A DNA stretch of 64,000 bases from the NCBI GenBank assembly GCA_963728965.1, contig CAVSMH010000012.1, forward strand, positions 434,001 to 498,000, in the 5' to 3' direction. Under the pieces are notes generated by a model that did no database searches, was not told the origin of the DNA, and worked only from the letters and a program-made list of their open reading frames with translations. Below, in pieces: positions 7,681-15,396 of this stretch. The translations under genes were made by a program, and so were the position numbers. Every line of letters starts with the position of its first letter. Position 1 is the first letter of the stretch. Source of the stretch: DASQZT01 sp963728965 (GTDB taxonomy: Bacteria; Acidobacteriota; Terriglobia; Bryobacterales; Bryobacteraceae).

Positions 7681-8531
7681 CATCTTCGCCCGCGTGTCTC
7701 CCGAACAAAAGACCCGGGTTCATCCTTGGCCTGAAGGCGCGCGGGCACGTCGTCGGCTATATCGGTGACGGCATCAACGATGCTCCTTTGCTGCACACCG
7801 CAGATGTCGGTATTTCTGTCATGAATGGCGTGGATGTCGCGAAAGACGCCGCCAAGATCATCCTGGAGAAGGACCTCGCGGTTTTGAACGAGGGGGTAAT
7901 CGAGGGACGGCGGTGCTTTGCCAACATCATGAGGTACATCATCATGAGCACCAGCTCCAACTTCGCCAACATGTTCAGCATGGCTGCGGCGTCGCTTTCC
8001 CTGCCATTCCTGCCGATGTTGCCGACGCAGATTCTGCTGAACAATTTTCTTTATGACACTTCGCAAGTCGCCGTCCCCGGCGATAATGTGGATCCGACCC
8101 TGCTGCACAGACCCAAGCGGTGGCAGATTGCGTTCATCCGCCAGTTCATGATGATCATCGGCCCCATCAGTTCCGTCTAAGATTTCCTCACGTTTGGCGT
8201 GCTCCTCTGGATATTTCACGCCTCCTCCAACGCGCCACTGTTTCGGACGGGATGGTTCGTGGAATCCCTCGCGACGCAGACGCTGGTAGTGTTTGTCATC
8301 CGGACGGCTGGCAACCCGTTCCTAAGCCGTCCGAGCGGGCGGTTGCTTATAGGGGTTGTGGCCGTCTCGATTGCCGGAGCCGTGCTGCCGTACACGCCCC
8401 TCGGCGTCATCCTCGGGTTCATCCCATTACCGCTGTCTTTGCTGGCCGCGATTTCACTGCTTGCACTGACGTACCTCGTCCTGGTGCAGATGGTCAAGAC
8501 CTGGTTCTATCGGCGACACGCGTTGCTGTGA
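7680..8531 (+). pseudogene. C-terminal remnant of a P-type Mg2+-transporting ATPase (MgtA-like)
   Basis: From about 7680 the sequence reads IFARVSPEQK, GYIGDGINDAP (the P-type ATPase hinge motif) and DVAKDAAKIILEKDLAVLNE, then the C-terminal membrane part FLPMLPTQILLNNFLYD and, after an in-frame TAA at 8178-8180, LLWIFHASSNAPLFRTGW up to the natural end at 8531. This is the final third of an MgtA-type magnesium importer. The phosphorylation Asp, the ATP-binding domain and the first membrane helices are missing. A one-base indel near 7705 and the TAA inside a conserved FDFLTFG-like context add to the damage. Confidence 0.85.
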
Positions 8532-8629
8532 CGCTTGGAGGGCCCGCCTCTATCTGAACGGCACCACGCGTGCTGTAGCATTCCTCTTACTTCCTGCGCA
8601 ACTAGAGAGGGCAGACTGACCAAACAAAG

Positions 8630-8768
8630 GTGAAGTGCGACATCTGCGGAAGATCCGGCCAATGCACGATGTGCAAGGGTACGGGAAGTGGTGGAGTGCT
8701 CCACCTACGGCGGGACAGGCAAATGGCCGCACTGTCAGGACACCGGCCATAACAAGGCCGCGGAGTAG
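8630..8768 (+). pseudogene. Small DnaJ-type CxxCxGxG zinc-finger protein, frameshifted
   Basis: From a GTG at 8630 the frame reads KCDICGRSGQCTMCKGTGSG, two Cys motifs of the DnaJ central zinc-finger type. A one-base shift near 8690 moves the rest to another frame: VECSTYGGTGKWPHCQDTGH, ending AAE at the TAG 8766-8768. Two expected cysteines are Tyr and Trp, which fits decay after loss of function. The original would be a ~45-residue free-standing zinc-finger protein, a type seen from memory as a companion of chaperone or stress genes. Purifying selection is clearly absent. Confidence 0.6.
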
Positions 8769-8812
8769 CTCTGCTTTCGAGGCACGGCGAATATTCAGAT
8801 AGAGAGGACGCA

Positions 8813-9010
8813 ATGGATACAAATACGAACTTACCAACCGAGGTGCTGCATTCCGAGAATCACAGCAAGCTGTCCGCGGAACAGATCGCGAAGGCTGTGG
8901 CGCGGCACAATCGGGAGCACGCCGGTGGACCCAAGGGCGCTCCCTCAGACAAGGGTGCTCCTGTCTCCAAGGGTGCGTCTGTAAAGACGAAGAGAGCCCC
9001 CAAGAGCTAG
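8813..9010 (+). CDS. Small hypothetical protein, Lys/Gly/Ala-rich tail
   Basis: A 65-residue frame with GAGAGGA a few bases before its ATG. Residues 1-37 look like a folded helical part (SAEQIAKAVARHNREHAGG). The tail repeats KGAP, KGAP and KGAS in basic sequence, perhaps a disordered nucleic-acid-contacting tail. No family was recognised. It sits among remnants, yet its frame and ribosome binding site are intact. Confidence 0.5.
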   Translation: MDTNTNLPTEVLHSENHSKLSAEQIAKAVARHNREHAGGPKGAPSDKGAPVSKGASVKTKRAPKS

Positions 9011-9135
9011 GATTCCGGAGGGCCGAGCCGGGGCCTGGCCGGCCCCGTTCGCGTCACCGTTATCACCTGAAGGGTACCGCGCGTGCTTTGACATCCCAAT
9101 CTGCCTCTGAAAACGGAAGCTTTAGGAGGAAACCC

Positions 9136-9261
9136 ATGAGAATCAGTGCAGCAATTGCCGGAGCCATCCTGACGATGTCTCTCTTCGCGATCTCCGCCTT
9201 CGCGCACGACCACAATGTCCTCAATGGCATCTGGACGCTGGTGCTGGTGTCCGCGCATTAG
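9136..9261 (+). CDS. Truncated secreted protein, N-terminal part only
   Basis: A strong AGGAGG lies seven bases before the ATG at 9136. The 41-residue product has a clear signal peptide (MRISAAIAGAILTMSLFAIS, cleavage after AFA) followed by HDHNVLNGIWTLV and a stop. The start of a mature domain of the type DHDALNGTWTLVP, known from longer soil-bacterial secreted proteins, suggests that the rest of the gene was lost and that this is a broken 5' end rather than a complete peptide. It abuts the end of the convergent Q-rich gene at 9266. Confidence 0.5.
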   Translation: MRISAAIAGAILTMSLFAISAFAHDHNVLNGIWTLVLVSAH

Positions 9262-9265
9262 TCAG

Positions 9266-10078
9266 TTACAACGCAATCGTGACTGCCATCCGGATGTATG
9301 GATACCTCCTGTTGTAGAGGTAGTACCCGTCGTCGTAGTCGATATAGACGTCATCGGTGGCGTACCAGTCGTCTGCCCAGTATTCCGGCCACGGATCCAC
9401 GAGCAGGAACGAATATCCGCCGTACGCGAAACGCGGATAGCCCATGTACATCGTGGGGAGACTCCGTATGCGGAACCAATGGTCACTGCCGAAATAGAGA
9501 CCGAAGCTGGCCTGAGGAATGTAGTAGCCGCCATAACCTCCACGCTGCGCCCAGCTGCGATGATCGCTTGCCCAGCTTCGAGCACGATTCTGCTGCCAGG
9601 TGCTCTGCCCTTGCCAGGCGCCCTGCTTTGCCCATCCGCGCTGCTGCTGCCACGCGACGGCCTGCTGCCGGTTGCGGAGCGGCTGCTGTTGGATCTGACG
9701 ATCCCGTTGCTGTTGCTGAGACCGCAGGCCTTGCTGCTGGTCCCGTTGCCGTTGCTGGGACTGCTGGACCTGCTGCTGGTCCCTTTGCTGCTGCTGGGAC
9801 CGCTGGCCCTGCTGTTGCTGTTGTTGGGCTTGCGGGTGTTGAGCCGGTTGCTCGCGGTCAATCCGTTGGCCCTGCTGTTGCTGTCCGCGTTGCCCCTGCT
9901 GCTGTTGCCCCTGAGGACGCTGCTGTCGCGCGGGTGGCGCTTCCCGCTGTCCCCTGCCCTGCTGCTTTTCTGGCTTGCCCTGCTTTTCATCGTTCCGGTC
10001 TTGTTGCGCGTTCCCAGGGATAGCGGTCCCGAGAAGCAGCAACAAAGCAGCGGCGCTCATAGCTCGAACGAATTGCAT
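9266..10078 (-). CDS. Secreted glutamine-rich repeat protein with a Tyr-rich C-terminal domain
   Basis: The ATG at 10078 is preferred over 10123 because GGAGAA precedes it at the right distance and a signal peptide follows at once (MQFVRAMSAAALLLLLGTA, cleavage near NAQQ). The mature protein has ~150 residues of Gln/Arg-rich repeats (QQQQRDQQQ, QQGQRGQQQ types) and then a compact aromatic domain with YYIPQASFGLYFGSDHW and VDPWPEYWADDWY. It is probably periplasmic or surface-exposed. The aromatic C-terminal block looks family-like, though I cannot name the family. The forward strand over this region shows a long Leu/Pro-rich open frame that is only its shadow. Confidence 0.75.
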   Translation of the reverse strand: MQFVRAMSAAALLLLLGTAIPGNAQQDRNDEKQGKPEKQQGRGQREAPPARQQRPQGQQQQGQRGQQQQGQRIDREQPAQHPQAQQQQQQGQRSQQQQRDQQQVQQSQQRQRDQQQGLRSQQQQRDRQIQQQPLRNRQQAVAWQQQRGWAKQGAWQGQSTWQQNRARSWASDHRSWAQRGGYGGYYIPQASFGLYFGSDHWFRIRSLPTMYMGYPRFAYGGYSFLLVDPWPEYWADDWYATDDVYIDYDDGYYLYNRRYPYIRMAVTIAL

Positions 10079-10132
10079 ACTATCTTCTCCATTAACGTCG
10101 ATATCAGATATGCACGCAGGCAACCAGTCCGA

Positions 10133-10705
10133 CTAAAGGATCTTCGCCACAATCAATGTGAGATCATCCTGCGCCTGCTCCTTGTCGAGGAAGGCGTGAA
10201 CTCGTCTCAGGATTTCATCTCGAATTTCGGCTGACGATCTGTCCGAGTTCTCCCGGACAGCGGCGAGGATGCGGCCCCGTCAAACTGTTCGCTGGCCGCG
10301 TTCTCCGCTTCGACAACTCCATCAGAATATAGAACGAGCAGATCGCCGGGGCAGACCACCGCCTGGCCTTGGCGGTAGCCGGCCTTTTCCCGATCTTGGT
10401 CAGGCGAAGTGCTGGGGGCGAGATCGAAATCGAGCGTCTGGCGGAAGGCGGGCCGGTATTGGGACTGCTGAGCAGATGGCCTGCGTTCACGTATCGCAGG
10501 AGCTGAGACTCGGGTTCGTAGTAGCACCAGAACAAGCTGGCGAAGCGGTCCAGCGACGTTCGCGTCCGCAAGAGTTCGCTGAGCCGTCTTGAAGACGCTT
10601 CGTGTTCTGCACTTTCCGCTGTCCACGCGCTGGCGCGTACAGCCCCCAGGAGCACGCCTGCGACTACAGCAGCCGGCAGCCCTTTCCCAGAAACGTCCCC
10701 CCAGC
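10133..10705 (-). pseudogene. Fragment of a SpoIIE-type (PP2C-like) phosphatase, C-terminal part
   Basis: Read in the reverse direction with frame changes: GKGLPAAVVAGVLLGAVRAS, TSLDRFASLFWCYYEPESQL, LRYVNAGH, then in a second frame CPGDLLVLYSDGVVEAENA, and in a third DEILRRVHAFLDKEQAQDD to the stop at 10133-10135. These are hallmark stretches of the SpoIIE/RsbU phosphatase domain that acts on anti-sigma antagonists. The N-terminal sensory part and the first motif (the D-x-SGKG Asp) are missing at 10705, and at least two frameshifts are present. Confidence 0.75.
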
Positions 10706-10711
10706 ACGATC

Positions 10712-10963
10712 GCGAACGTCGACCAGTTCTTCCGCATTGAACAGGGGGCGGCCAGATTTGTCTTCAACGAGGGGTCAGAGCACCTGGTGCGTGAGGGCGA
10801 CGTGGTCGTCGTTCCGGCAGGCACGTACCATAACGTCATCAACACGTCGAACACAGCGCCTTTGAAGCTGTCTACGCGCTACTCTCCGCCCAACCACCCG
10901 GAAGGGACCGTGCACAAGACCAAGGCTGAGGCGGAGGCAGCAGAGGTGATGGAACACCGTTAA
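10712..10963 (+). pseudogene. Cupin-domain protein, 5'-truncated
   Basis: The plus-strand frame contains DQFFRIEQGAARFVF, then REGDVVVVPAGTYHNVINTS and PPNHPEGTVHKTKAEAEA to the stop at 10963, the second half of a single-domain cupin (metal-binding beta-barrel). The N-terminal His-rich motif that normally precedes this part is gone: the sequence begins where the opposite-strand SpoIIE fragment ends. The open frame can be followed back to 10589 but that part is antisense to the phosphatase and not cupin-like. Confidence 0.7.
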
Positions 10964-10972
10964 GGGAAACGA

Positions 10973-11567
10973 ATGCGGCCACTCGGCTCGCGTTACATCT
11001 GGCTCAAGCTCACGCTGGCAGTGGGCTCCCTGCTGGGGCTGTGGCTACTGGCACAGTCCGTCGTTACCTACTACCAGGTTTCGAGGCTTCTGGTCACAGC
11101 GGAACTTAGGAGGGAAGCGCAGCAGCATGTAGCGTCAATCGAAAGGGAGGCTCGCCGGTTGGGCATCCGGGATCCGGCGGAGTTGAGCCAGGTGCTCGAC
11201 GATATCCGGCAGGACGCGGCTGGTACGATCGCATGGGTCCGGATCGTCGACATGGCGGGTCATCCCCTGGCCCAAAGCGGAAACTCGTCTGGACTGCCAT
11301 TCGGCGATAGAGACTGCGACAGGCGCTGGACGGGTTCACCGCGGTTTCCGAGATCCGCGAAACGGGAGGCCGCAAGGAGCTGATCACCGTCCTTGCCTTG
11401 CGACTTGCCCGGCGGCCTCCTGTGTCGGCCGGCCGCCAGATCCCGACCGCAGGTCGGTGCCCCGGCCCGTTCCGCGGTTTGTGGAGATGGCCCTCTACCT
11501 GGACAGCGATTTGTTCCCCCGGTTCCAGGCACATCACCACAAGCTGGGCATGCTTTCCGGTGAATAA
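10973..11567 (+). pseudogene. Membrane sensor kinase, N-terminal sensory part, frameshifted and truncated
   Basis: The ATG at 10973 follows the cupin remnant by ten bases (AAGGGA ahead of it). Residues 8-35 form a membrane anchor (LTLAVGSLLGLWLLAQSVVTYY), followed by a helical periplasmic segment (VTAELRREAQQHVASIEREA) and a start of a sensor domain (GTIAWVRIVDMAGHPLAQSG). The frame then breaks; related sequence ALDGFTAVSEIRETGGRKEL and FVEMALYLDSDLFPRF appears in other frames until the TAA at 11565-11567. No kinase core follows. It resembles the N-terminal sensory region of an HK, which is an inference since the catalytic part is missing. Confidence 0.55.
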
Positions 11568-11641
11568 CACTCGGCGGAAGTCCCTATTCGCCCGAGTCTG
11601 TTTCTCAATGTGTCCAACGTATGCAACCAGGCCGTAGCCTC

Positions 11642-12274
11642 CTATTTCTTGGCTTCTTGAGCGGCCTGTTCGACCGTATGACGAGCAGGCGCTTCGACGC
11701 GGTCAACAGCGGCGGCGGGCGCCCTCTCCGTCGGCTTATCGGCCGTCCCATAATCGGCGGCGGACTCCGAGACGGAGGAGATCTCTCGGGCGCCGGTGTC
11801 TTTCAGGGTCTTCTTCGCCCGCTCACACCACTCCTGGCTGTCGCAGTGTATGGACAGGAGAATGCCGCCGCGTCTGATTCTTCCGGCGTACCGTTTGGCG
11901 ACGAATTCGGGAATGCGCATTCCGGCAAGCAATCCTACCACCCAACCCAGCGCCCCGCTGGCGCCGGCTCCCGCCAGAGCAACCGCCACCGGTCCGGCGG
12001 CGACGAGCGGCGCGAGCGCGGGGATGGTCACATTTTGAATCGCAACCAACCAGGCCGATACGAGGCCAATCACCGCACCCGCTGCCGCTCCAATCGCCGC
12101 GCCCTCCAAACCCTTGGTGCGTTTCTCGTGTGCGAAGTCCTTTGAGCCTTCGTTGTCTGACGCCAGAACCGATATGTCCGTCGCTCGATACCCTGCTTTG
12201 CGCATTATGCTGATGGCATCCGAAACGGTTGTGCGATCCGTATAGATTCCCATCACCGATGTATTCTTGGCCAT
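11642..12274 (-). CDS. YflT/general-stress-17M-like glycine-zipper protein
   Basis: The ATG at 12274 is preferred because AAAAGGAG precedes it; the frame can be followed upstream to 12631 but that part is IS3 remnant. The 210-residue product starts with a YflT-type fold (VMGIYTDRTTVSDAISIMRK, AGYRATDISVLASDN), then a long Gly/Ala membrane-like hairpin (GLEGAAIGAAAGAVIGLVSA, GPVAVALAGAGASGALGWVV), then GMRIPEFVAKRYAGRIRRGG and LLSIHCDSQEWCERAKKTL. Proteins of this type are stress-induced in several phyla; the function is unknown. The C-terminal 45 residues are Ala/Glu-rich and probably disordered. Confidence 0.75.
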   Translation of the reverse strand: MAKNTSVMGIYTDRTTVSDAISIMRKAGYRATDISVLASDNEGSKDFAHEKRTKGLEGAAIGAAAGAVIGLVSAWLVAIQNVTIPALAPLVAAGPVAVALAGAGASGALGWVVGLLAGMRIPEFVAKRYAGRIRRGGILLSIHCDSQEWCERAKKTLKDTGAREISSVSESAADYGTADKPTERAPAAAVDRVEAPARHTVEQAAQEAKK

Positions 12275-12659
12275 TCCTGCTTCTCCTTTTGGATTGTGCC
12301 TGTGCACGGGCGGGGCCACCTGCGAGTCCTCCCGCGAAAGCGGAAATCCATGGATAGATGGCATGCGTAGGTGCAGAATTTGCAGTTCCGCATGCACATT
12401 TCGCTGGGCGAGGCGGCCGGATGGGCGGTCTGTGGCGATCCCGACCCAACTCCTCTCGAATTCAAACGGTGGCAAACGTGCCTTCCCGAACTGCGAGAAA
12501 CCGTGAGGAGAAGTCTGGATCGAATTGACGAATGACAAGCAGAAACCGGATTCCGCCCTGGGGCAGGCCAGCCTCCCGATTCCCTGGAGCCACGTCCTGA
12601 GGATCGTGTTCGCAGACCAGTTCTCCACCAAGATTTCGTCAGGAAGGGCGGAGGATCGG

Positions 12660-12826
12660 CTTCACCCAACTGGCTGAGTGTCTTCTCACCGCGGATCGCC
12701 TCCACCGCCACCCGCGCCTTGAACTTCGGACTGTACTGTTTCCTCGTCGTCGTCATCGACCTCTCCTCGTCAACGACTCCGCCGAAAATCTTAGCTTATT
12801 GCCTGTCTGAAATCTGGGGACCACTA
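12660..12826 (-). mobile_element. Left-end remnant of an IS3-family element (IR and start of orfA)
   Basis: On the reverse strand, the terminal sequence TGGTCCCCAGATTTCAGACA (about 12823 down to 12804) looks like an IS3-family terminal repeat. About 50 bases later an ATG at 12756 starts MTTTRKQYSPKFKARVAVEA and IRGEKTLSQLG, the HTH start of OrfA. After about 30 residues the frame is no longer transposase-like, so the rest of the element is deleted. Confidence 0.75.
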
Positions 12827-12830
12827 TAGG

Positions 12831-12965
12831 TTGTCCCTCGATCCCGCCGGAGAAACTGCTGCGGGCGTTGCTGTCGCAGGTGCTGTACACCGTGCGGAGC
12901 GAGCGGATGCTGATGGAGCAGTTGGAATACAACCTATTGTTCCGGTGGTTTGTGGGATTGAAGCG
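12831..12965 (+). pseudogene. Fragment of an IS5/IS1182-like transposase (DUF772 region)
   Basis: The plus strand reads IPPEKLLRALLSQVLYTVRS, ERMLMEQLEYNLLFRWFVGL, the N-terminal part (DUF772/InsH type) of DDE transposases. It starts directly at the IS3 remnant's end and loses similarity after FVGL; an unrelated tail runs to a TAG near 13016. Only ~45 residues remain. Confidence 0.7.
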
Positions 12966-13009
12966 CGTGGATCTCGATTGGGTGTTCTCCGTAGAGGCCA
13001 ACGGCCTGG

Positions 13010-13195
13010 CATAGATCCTACGTTCCAAGGGCGGATCGTCGAGGTGTTCAAGCGCCTGCACGGGAAAGAATACCCCGGGAACGGGCTGGGACTCGCATTC
13101 TGCAAGAACGCGATCGAGTGGCAGGTCGAATGTGGATGGAATCGACACCAGGAGCGGGATCGACATTCTACTTCACTCTGCCGCCTGCCGATTGA
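13010..13195 (+). pseudogene. C-terminal end of a histidine kinase ATPase domain, frameshifted
   Basis: The sequence reads IDPTFQGRIVEVFKRLHGKE, YPGNGLGLAFCKN (the G2-box region of an HATPase domain) and, after a one-base shift near 13115, MWMESTPGAGSTFYFTLPPAD to the TGA at 13193-13195. It is the last ~60 residues of a phytochrome-type sensor kinase. Everything upstream is missing and an IS fragment abuts it. Confidence 0.7.
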
Positions 13196-13472
13196 AGAGG
13201 AATCCTTCAGTTACGCCACGGACGGATCCGGCTACCAGAAATTCTTGCCTCACTGAGGACAAAACTTGCACCTGGCGTGCTGCGGCTGGAGCTTCGCGCT
13301 TGTGTTCACAGGCATCGCAGTTTGGTTCCACATCTGCTCCTCCCCTGACGCCGGTTCAAGGAAACGGGTTACGGGATCTCTTACTCCTTTAACCGCATAA
13401 GCGGCGATGCCTGGGCGTCACTGTGAGCGGTCTCGTGGCTCGTCTAGTTCCTGATCCGAACAAGGAGAAATC

Positions 13473-13853
13473 ATGCCACAAACGAAAGATGCCAAAGGGC
13501 GCTTTATGCAGAAAGTTCTCGCGGCGGACACTCTTACCGGTGATACGGTCGTGAACCGTCAAAAGGAGGATCTCGGAAGAATCGAACATCTGATGATCGA
13601 CGTGGAAACGGGCCGCGTCGCTTACGCAGTTCTCTCGTTCGGGGGATTCCTGGGCATGGGTGACAAATTGTTTGCCATTCCGTGGAGTGCCCTCGCGATA
13701 GATACCGGTGAAAAACAGTTCATCCTGGAAGTCGACAAAAAGTCACTTGAGAGCGCCCCTGGCTTTGACAAGGCTCACTGGCCCGACATGGCCGACCGAG
13801 TCTGGGGCGCCGAAGTCAACAACTATTACGGCGCCAAGCCCTACTGGGCCTGA
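13473..13853 (+). CDS. PRC-barrel domain protein
   Basis: A 126-residue soluble protein with a good ribosome binding site (AAGGAGAAATC before the ATG). Residues ~14-85 are a PRC-barrel: VLAADTLTGDTVVNRQKEDL, IEHLMIDVETGRVAYAVLSF, GDKLFAIPWSAL. The C-terminal ~40 residues (GFDKAHWPDMADRVWGAEVN) are typical of stand-alone PRC-barrel proteins in soil bacteria. Function is unknown; the family is often found with stress proteins, and here it is 51 bases upstream of a CsbD-like gene in the same direction. Confidence 0.85.
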   Translation: MPQTKDAKGRFMQKVLAADTLTGDTVVNRQKEDLGRIEHLMIDVETGRVAYAVLSFGGFLGMGDKLFAIPWSALAIDTGEKQFILEVDKKSLESAPGFDKAHWPDMADRVWGAEVNNYYGAKPYWA

Positions 13854-13904
13854 GATCTCAGGCCGCGGCGCACTCTAGGCAACCTCGAGAAAGAGAGAAG
13901 ACAA

Positions 13905-14084
13905 ATGAATTCAGGCACGAAGGATCAAACGCAAGGCAAGTTTCATGAAGTGAAAGGCAAGCTCAAAGAGAAGGTGGGTCAGGTCATCAACGATCCTGAC
14001 TTAGAGGCCGAAGGCAAATCCGAAAACCTCGCCGGCAAAGTGCAGAAGAAGATCGGACAGATCAAAGACGTCTTCAAGAAGTAA
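13905..14084 (+). CDS. CsbD-like stress protein
   Basis: A 59-residue, highly charged protein (start ATG 13905 after AGAGAGAAG; stop TAA 14082-14084). It shows the CsbD pattern: GKFHEVKGKLKEKVGQVIND, EGKSENLAGKVQKKIGQIKD. CsbD family members are small hydrophilic general-stress proteins of unknown mechanism. It is probably co-transcribed with the PRC-barrel gene upstream. Confidence 0.9.
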   Translation: MNSGTKDQTQGKFHEVKGKLKEKVGQVINDPDLEAEGKSENLAGKVQKKIGQIKDVFKK

Positions 14085-14518
14085 GGCCAAGCACGGGGAT
14101 CTCGGCCCGTTGCACGGGGGTGTACTGGGTGTTCGAGCGCCTGCGCGGCGGTTTGCCTCCCTGCAGGTGCTCCTCCAGGCCCTCCGTGCTCGACGGCCGC
14201 CGAACGTAACGACATCGCTCAACGCGCGTTTGTAGGGGTGCGTCTTTTCGTGGGCGTGCCTGGATGCCACATGAGTTCTTACTGCGTGGTCGCAAGCCGT
14301 GGCCGATTTCTGGGTGCCCGGAGTCACGGTCGCAGTTGTCGTGTCGGTCGGCCGTGATGCAGGCTTTGCCGGTGCTAGCGTACCCGTCCGATGGCGTGGG
14401 AGACGTTTGCCGGCGGCCACGCACGTGCAGGGGCTTGACATCGGACCGCCGTCAGGCGGTTGGATAACTAAATAGAGCAAGCCATGAATGTGTCGCTGCA
14501 GGTTCTATCTTTGTTTTC
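14085..14518. other. Intergenic region, no gene recognised
   Basis: Overlapping open frames on both strands (for example 14001-14480 reverse and 14264-14467 forward) lack ribosome binding sites and recognisable content. No repeats or RNA genes were seen. Confidence 0.4.
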
Positions 14519-14779
14519 ATGGCCCTTCCGATTGCATCCCTTTCGTGGACCATCACGCATGAGGAGGTCCTTCGGGAATTCCACGAGTTTTGTGTGGCGG
14601 AGAGCAAAACGCGGCGGCTTATCTACGCGGGTGTCTTGATTGCCGGCTTCTCCCTGGTAGGGGTGGGAAACGTATGCATGGGTCTTTTCGGCAGGATTCG
14701 ACGGGAATTGCCGGGCGCCTGCCGGGGGGCTACCTGCGATTCACTTGCAGCGACCGAATGCTTCCGTTATTCGGATTGA
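14519..14779 (+). pseudogene. Possible remnant of a small membrane protein
   Basis: The frame contains THEEVLREFHEFCVAESKTR then a hydrophobic stretch RLIYAGVLIAGFSLVGVGNV. After about 14690 plausible sequence (GGYLRFTCSDRMLPLFGLSK) appears in another frame, so the gene seems frameshifted. No family was recognised and a chance frame cannot be excluded. Confidence 0.3.
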
Positions 14780-15100
14780 GCAAGCAGCGGATCTCGAAAT
14801 TATAGGCGCGCCCGCTGTTGCCCCGTTGGCCGGTAGCAGTCCCTCCAATCCTGGATAATACCCGAGATCCTGAATGATGCATCCTCCGTAGGCGTACGCA
14901 TGAGTTTTCGTCAATTCCTCGGCCGTTGCTAGCGGAAATCGCTTGAGCAGTAGCGGTCTGATCGCGCCGTCCCAGGTCGAATCGATAATCGCTTCGTGAG
15001 TGAGAACGGAATAGCCGGAGACGGTTGAAGCAGAGAACAGGAGCAGCAACGGCCAGAGCCGTTGTGGCCCGTAATATCCGGATCCGGCCCGTTGCCTCAC
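14741..15100 (-). pseudogene. N-terminal fragment of a zinc-dependent phospholipase C-like protein
   Basis: The reverse strand encodes a signal-peptide-like N-terminus (LWPLLLLFSASTVSGY) followed by SVLTHEAIIDSTWDGAIRPL, LLKRFP, HAYAYGGCIIQDLGYYPG. The GYSVLTHEAIID and AYAYGG-IIQDLGYYP patterns are those of secreted zinc-dependent phospholipase C relatives, whose His residues bind zinc. After GYYPG the similarity stops, so only about 75 residues remain of a protein normally several times longer. Confidence 0.65.
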
Positions 15101-15396
15101 GTTGTGCCATTAGGACAGCCGCCTCCTGGCGGGTTGAAGGCATGTTTTTTGGGACCACCGTCGCCTTCGGGCGCTCACTGGAAAATAGAATCTCGGGAGC
15201 GGCAGATTCCGCACTTCAGGTGCAGGTTTTGCTTTCCGCCGGAGGTTTTCGGATGGTGTGGTCTGAAACGTGCAGCGTCCGTCTATTCTCCGGAGAATTG
15301 GTCGTCTGGCGGTTGTTCTCAGGCTTAGAATGATATGGGCACAACCACCAGCAAATCACGTTCCTTTGTCATATCCGGAGGCTAAAGAAGGCCGCT

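Noticed and set aside
9215..10234. Forward Leu/Pro-rich frame of 339 codons that resembles a membrane protein
   Set aside because: It is the complement of the Gln-rich repeats (CTG/TTG read from CAG/CAA). The reverse frame has a signal peptide and ribosome binding site, the forward one does not.
10973..13195. The two sensor kinase remnants as halves of one interrupted gene
   Set aside because: The right piece has phytochrome-type ATPase features and the left piece only a sensor anchor; an intact YflT-like gene on the opposite strand lies between, so a common origin cannot be supported.
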